A stretch of DNA of 64,000 nt, taken from contig CAKMRJ010005523.1 of the NCBI GenBank assembly GCA_928212115.1, positions 146,770,249 through 146,834,248 of the forward strand. The letters run 5' to 3'. How positions within the stretch are numbered: the first letter of the stretch is position 1; each line of letters begins with the position of its first letter. This document shows positions 58,881-64,000 of the stretch, one piece after another. This DNA comes from Lactuca virosa. Lineage: Eukaryota > Streptophyta > Magnoliopsida > Asterales > Asteraceae. The notes under the pieces were generated by a model. The model was not told the DNA's origin and did not search any database. It saw only the letters and a list, made by a program, of their open reading frames with translations. Made by a program: the position numbers and the translations under genes.

Positions 58881-61190
58881 ATGAATGCGATGTCTTTCAA
58901 TATCAGGGGAATGGGTGAAGTTCACAGGATCGAATGGATCAAGAGGCTTCAAAGTGATTATAAGTTAGCTTTCTGTGGTATTCAAGAAACAAAACTATCT
59001 TCTTTTCGTGAGGCCGATTTACAACTGGCTTGGGGTAGCCTGGACTTTGATTATGACTTTGTGGGTGCTACTGGAAGATCTGGTGGTTTAATCTGTCTGT
59101 GGAAATTGGGATAAAGGTTTATTTCATAAAATCACCTCCATTAAGAACAGACATTTCTTAGAAATCGTGAGTTGTTGGAATGGTGTTGTTGGTGATACTA
59201 TCTTCGTCAATATATACGCTCCTCAAGCCCCCTTGGAGTAGAAGCAGCTATGGTCGAATCTGGTGAATTTGATTTCTTCTAGACCTGTGAATTGGGTTTT
59301 ACTTGGTGACTTCAAAAGCCACTATGGAAAGATTAGATGGACCTGTTGAAGTGCTGAGGAGAGAACCTTATCTGTTGAGGAACGGGAAACCATTAGAAAC
59401 CGCAAGCAACAAATTATTGAGCTTGAAACTCTTAATCGGCTTGATTAACAAAAAAAAAAATCCAAAGTTATAATGTCTCATGGATGGAGATGAAAATTCT
59501 TAGTTCTATCATAATTTCCTAAAAAATAAAGACTAGGAAGAGCATTATACATGGTATAATGGTGAATGGAAATTGGGTTTCTGGAGAATCGATCGAAAAA
59601 GAAGCTCTTCGATTTTTTGAGGAAAATTTTAAAAAAATCCCATATTCTTCGATTTTTTGAGGAAAAATTTAAAGAATCTCATATTGTCCGACCACTACTA
59701 ATTAATCAAAACTTCAAACAAATCTCTACAGACAACAATGATTTTCTTGAATAGGATTTTTGTCTCGATGAAATTAAAGAAGTTGTTTGTAATTGTGGAA
59801 GTGAAAAGGCCCCCCGGACCGGAAAAATTTACTTATGAATTCTTCAAGAGATATTGGAATCTAATGCAAGATGATATAATGCGCTTCGTTAAATTTTTCG
59901 AGGCTAGTGGATGTATTGCTAGGGTTGCAGTTCCTCCTTCATCACCCTAATCCCCAAGATAAAAGACCCATTCTCCCTTAGCAACTATAGGTCGATCAGC
60001 CTCATTGGTAGCCTCTACAAGATAACTGTCAAGGCCCTTTCAAATCGGATAAAAAAGGCGGTTGGAACTATGGTTGATGATACTTAGACTGGTTTCATCG
60101 AAGGTCGCAACATTCTCGACAGGCCTCTAACTACCAATGAAGTCTACTCTTGGGCTAAAAGATGTAGGTACAAAGCTTTTCTTTTTAAGGTCGATTTCGA
60201 TAAGGCTTTTGATAAGTCTTTTGATTATGTTAACTAGCATTATTTGGGTTTTGTGTTGATGCAAATCGGGTTTGGGAATCAATGGCGTTATAGGATTAGG
60301 GGTTGTCTTGCTGCCTCGAGGGCTTCCATCTTGATCAATAGCCCACCAACCAAGGAGTTTCATATCTCTAAGGGGGTCCGGCAAGGAGATCCTCTATCTC
60401 CTTTCTTGTTTATCCTTTCCATGGAAGGTCTCAATGCTGCTATGAAATCTGCTTGCCATTCTTCTTTGACCCACGACGTTCAAATCCCAAACAATGGCCC
60501 TTATATCTCTCACATATTCTATGCTGATGATGTCATTTTCATCGGCAACTTGTCAAACACCAATTTCGCGAACCTTTCTAGGATCCTACGCTGCTTCCAT
60601 GCTGCTTCGGGTCTTAAAGTGAATTTTCACAAATCCAAAGTGTTTGGGATTGGGGTTCTCGATATAGAGATCGCAATCTGTGCATATATCCTTGGATGCG
60701 AGTCGGGGTCCTTCCCCTTTTCCTACCTTGGTGTGCCCGTCGGTGCCAACATGGGACTTAAACGAAATTGGTCCACTATTATTGAAAGGGTTAATAGCAA
60801 ACTGTCGGTTTGGAAGTCTAAAACTCTCTCATTTGGAGGTTGTTTAACGCTGGTTAAATCTGTGTTGGGATCTCTCTCACTCTACTATTTTTCGCTCTTC
60901 AAATCCCCCGTTTCTATTCTCAATCATCTCGAGATGCTTAGGCGACGCTTTCTTTGGGGAGGAACAGAGGAAAAAAAAACAAAATTCATGGGTTAATTGG
61001 TACGTGGTTCTTGCCGGTAAAGAAAATGGTGGTCTAGGGATTGGTTCCTTAAAAAGCATAAACTTGTCTTTGCTCTTCAAATGGATATGACGTTCCAAGT
61101 CCGAGCTCTCAGGAAACAGGTTATTTGTGGCATCCACAATCTTGATAGAAAGCCTGTTAGCAACCTTAGTATTCTATCCAACCATTTGTA
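58881..61190 (+). pseudogene. Decayed L1-type LINE ORF2 (endonuclease and RT)
   Basis: 58881-59114 reads as the N-terminus of the apurinic-type endonuclease (Ser-Phe-Asn-Ile-Arg-Gly, Gln-Glu-Thr-Lys). The endonuclease continues in other frames to about 59350. RT appears from about 59740 (Pro-Pro-Gly-Pro), with Tyr-Arg-Ser-Ile-Ser-Leu at about 59985. It then runs openly at 60244-60996, with Gly-Val-Arg-Gln-Gly-Asp-Pro-Leu-Ser-Pro and the catalytic Tyr-Ala-Asp-Asp at about 60522. The zf-RVT part and 3' end are missing. Several stops and an internal loss make it inactive. It is a different lineage copy from the LINE at 56780. Confidence 0.85.
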
Positions 61191-61240
61191 CATTTAGTAT
61201 GGGAATTCTGAGTCCAACATTCCACACATCCAAACAGGGT

Positions 61241-61895
61241 AAAGCTCTTCTTATTATTGAAATTAATTTATGTATTTTACTAATGTTGGAAATTTACTAT
61301 TTCCTTTTTAATAACTTTTTCATCAGTTTTTTTTAACTCTTTAGTTGATAATTATAATTTTTAAAACAATACTTTTTATTTTTACTTTGGTTTGATTTAT
61401 TCGTGCATATTTCAGTTAATAAAATAATTTTTGTTCAATGAGACAAAAAAACCATTAAAAAATCTGCAAAATACATGAACATCGCATTTTATCAACTTAT
61501 CAATTAAAACTCCAACCTTTTGTTTTTAGTGATTAAACCCTAATTTTTTTATTCATTAAGTATGTAACTGTTTCTTTGGTCATGTCGCTAAACTTAAACT
61601 AATTTTTTTATGAAACAAGTATCGTGTAAGAGTTTAGTGCTTAAGAAATTTGAGAAAGGGGCCAAAGCTGTGCTTTTTTATATTTCACCTAAAAATATCC
61701 AAAACTTGGTCATTATCTTTTAAGATACAAAAACCAAGACATCTAACAAAACAGAACTAAGAAATGTAGCAAATCAATGTAACACATAAAAAATAAAAAT
61801 AAAAAAGTAAATTTTAGCTTTTATATTTTAACCAATTTCTTAACTTGATATTTGAGTAACAAAGTTCGAATAATATACATCAATTATCATTACAT
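61241..61895. other. AT-rich spacer downstream of the host gene
   Basis: Contains the 3' region of the gene at 61896-63174 on the other strand. No other feature is seen. Confidence 0.5.
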
Positions 61896-63174
61896 TCAAT
61901 CCGTTCGAGTGCTAAAAAGTGTCATGGATCCTTGTAGATCACATACACGATGCTCACAATCTAACTTCCCCCATCTTGCATCAACTCGTTCACATGGAAA
62001 CGTTGGCTTTCCAAGGCTAAAAAAATAAATCACAAAAGTCAAAATTTGACCACCACAAGTGTTCCAATTTACATATCAAATTTTTTATGTAATTCATGAC
62101 ATATTATAAGTTACCTCCGATTAACAACATTGTGCACTCGACATAACCATTGTGAAAACTCGCCTTGAGAACCCGCTTGTACAGGATTCGATCTGCCAAA
62201 CATACCAATGCATCTTTAATGTTTCCATATATTTATGTGTCACAATTTGAAATTTAGAATAGAAATTTCACCTTAGCACTTCCTTGAAGTGATCCGCACA
62301 TTCCTTGCAAGGGTATATACGGGATATTATTGCCATCTACAAACACGATATAAATAATATCATGTTGTTGAGTAATATTAGGCCATAAGAATAAAAGATG
62401 ATTTAGAATAATCTAAGGGGGGTATATAATATATTTACATACCAATTCTTTAACATCTTTTTTTTGCTGCCTGTTTGGGTTTTTTCTGGATACTGAAAAG
62501 TTTTATCAAAACTGAGAATGTTTAGTTAATGTCATGTTTTATAATGCTATGAATACAGATGATATACATGAAATAGAAAGAAGTGTAATTAATAAGAGAA
62601 AAACCTGAGCACCAAGAGTGTGAATGAAAGTCCAAGTGGCCCTTCCAAGCTCTTCTCTGCTCACTGGACCAGTTGAGATTTGCTGCAGAAAGGATAAACA
62701 TGTAGAGAAAAATTCACGATCTCACAGAAATCTACAATTAAACGCCACTTTGATGGATGTGGAAAGGGGATTTGCATCAGAGAGATGCGTTTACTAATAA
62801 TCATAAAGATAATATGGCGTACTCCTGATTCAGGAATTACATCGAACAGTTGGCGGGCATGATGAATTCTGAAGATTTTAACACTAAAGCTCAAAATCAA
62901 GTTTAATTAAGCCTCTGTTAAGAACGACTATGAAGAGTACAAAAAAGGGATTAGTTACCTTTGTGTGTGGGTTCGTGTGTTGAGGAAGAGAAGAAACAGA
63001 GGCTACTATCGGTGGAGTAGCTATGGGTGGTCCGGATGGAGAAACTGAAACATTTACATTTGTGAGTGTAGATGGTTTTTGGGGGATGCTAATGAATTTG
63101 GAAAGATTTGTTTGGAGAGACACTGAAATTCTTCCAATGGTGCTGCAGATTGCCTCCAAAGGATTATCGGACAT
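61896..63174 (-). CDS. ERV1: FAD-linked sulfhydryl oxidase Erv1/ALR homologue, six exons, frame broken in exon 3
   Basis: Exons on the - strand: 63174-62959, 62682-62605, 62492-62443, 62336-62272, 62192-62115 and 62016-61896. All introns have GT-AG borders. Product about 201 residues, close to plant Erv1 size. After a Pro/Ser-rich N-terminus come Ala-Thr-Trp-Thr-Phe-Ile-His-Thr-Leu (FAD/helix 1), the redox pair Tyr-Pro-Cys-Lys-Glu-Cys-Ala-Asp-His (exon 4), the Cys-Arg-Val-His-Asn-Val-Val-Asn FAD-binding signature (exon 5), and a C-terminal Cys-X4-Cys (exon 6), the shuttle pair typical of plant Erv1. In the mitochondrial intermembrane space the enzyme reoxidises Mia40 and passes electrons to cytochrome c. 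Exon 3 is 50 nt where 48 are expected: an extra dinucleotide near 62480 shifts the frame. This is either a sequencing error next to A-runs or a real disabling change. Confidence 0.88.
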
Positions 63175-63400
63175 TTTGACTGTGAGATGGAGAGCAAGAG
63201 GATGCCGTGAAAATCCTTCATTTCGATGAAATAAAAGCTTTTTTGTTTACGGATTTCGAATTAAATTACAAGAATTGGATTTTAAATTCGGTTATTTGTG
63301 TTTTAATATAAAAAAAAAAAATTTCTGTTTTTTGAACTAATTGTGACATGTATTATATTTGTTAATTTAAAAAAAAAATTAGATATAAAAGTCTAGATAT
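63175..63400 (-). promoter_or_regulatory. Upstream region of ERV1
   Basis: The start context is TCAAAATGT. About 60 nt of presumed 5' UTR (63175-63235) precede an AT-rich region with AAAAAAA and TTAATTT tracts. No unambiguous TATA box can be chosen. Confidence 0.35.
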
Positions 63401-64000
63401 TCGAAAACTTTAAATTTATAAGAAAATAAAAAAAATAATGAATTATTAAAATTTAAATGTTATTTTATATATTTTAAATTTAAACAAATAATTTAAATAA
63501 ATAAAGAAAAAAAATTAATGAGCTTTAATTTGAGAATTTTGAAATTAAAATGTAAGTCTATTAATGAAATTGATATTTATTTATTACTACATTTATTGTA
63601 ATTATTACATTAAAATATTATGTGGAATTTAATAAAATAAGAAAACTCATAAAATGACATGTGGAAAAAAAATTCAAAACAAACAAAAAAACATTTAGCA
63701 ATTTGAATGAGAATGTGACATGTGGCAAAAGAAAACATTCATTTATTAGAGTAGATTATAATTTATCAATTCAAAACATGTTAATATCTCTCTCTCACAC
63801 CCACTCACCCACCCCCACCCCCAACCAACCCGCCAATGCCAACATTGATGTTAACCTCATCCAACCCCTACATATAGTTATATACCACAACCATATACAT
63901 GCTATCAACCGAACCAATAAAGTTTGTTACCAATACATGTGGTAACCAACATGTTTGGTTGGTAATACCATACTAATTCGGTAAATTTGGTGTGCTGATG
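63401..64000. other. AT-rich dispersed repeat related to 11380-11660
   Basis: Shares ordered blocks with the stretch near 11.4 kb (AATGACATGTGG, AATGAGAATGTGACATGTG). Near the right end ACCAAC-ATGTTT-GGTTGGT forms a short hairpin at about 63946-63964. No gene is seen. Confidence 0.45.

Overview
The window looks like intergenic plant nuclear DNA. Retrotransposons are nested three to four deep, primer-binding sites match initiator tRNA-Met, GT-AG introns are present, AT-rich filler carries long (AT)n tracts, and one intron-bearing host gene survives. The LTR motif ACTCG-N-CGAGT, which I associate with lettuce-type genomes, suggests Asteraceae (Lactuca). That assignment is inference. No tRNA, rRNA or CRISPR array was seen.

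Layout. (1) 1-10392, + strand: two tandemly abutting, non-coding relatives of Ty3/gypsy elements. An internal region (1-3485) with its 3' LTR (3486-5595) appears inserted into a second related internal region (5596-6947) whose own LTR (6948-10392) is split by an inverted LTR (7882-9671). (2) 10393-21151: AT-rich DNA with (AT)n tracts, two Mutator-like (MULE) elements with long inverted repeats and perfect 9-bp target duplications (13332-14854 and 15868-17558), a tandemly duplicated Ty1/copia integrase remnant, and MITE debris. (3) 21152-24903: a copia-like non-coding element with LTR, primer-binding site and degraded body. (4) 24904-45692: one nest inside a 5-bp duplication (AAAAT). The outer Ty3/gypsy element 'Z' survives only as two LTR parts. 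Between them lies element 'X' (26263-43859, - strand), split by a younger element 'Y' (29490-37896, - strand, TSD GCATC). (5) 45693-55661: a decayed - strand gypsy element 'W' with a very long LTR. It contains a copia-type LTR, itself interrupted by an inverted solo LTR (TSD CTAAG), and a gypsy solo LTR (TSD GTAAA). (6) 55662-61240: two L1-type LINE fragments and a Tourist/Harbinger-like MITE. (7) 61896-63174, - strand: a six-exon gene for an Erv1/ALR FAD-linked sulfhydryl oxidase, apparently frameshifted by 2 nt in exon 3. (8) 63175-64000: AT-rich DNA related to a block near 11.4 kb.

The most interesting signals are structural. Nearly every gypsy LTR here carries two clusters of a short, family-specific palindrome. 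One cluster lies about 35-170 bp upstream of the TATA box and the other starts about 550 bp or more downstream. Each such LTR also has a well-formed splice donor (AG|GTGAGT-like) and, where not deleted, an acceptor (TTTCAG|GT) that bracket a tract of family-specific hairpin repeats, implying a 5' leader intron. Elements X and Y also have a second, roughly 66-nt intron exactly between gag and protease. Three elements share a 5' leader hairpin with a GGGCCC-type loop. I found no published description from memory of this combined arrangement, but I could not search.
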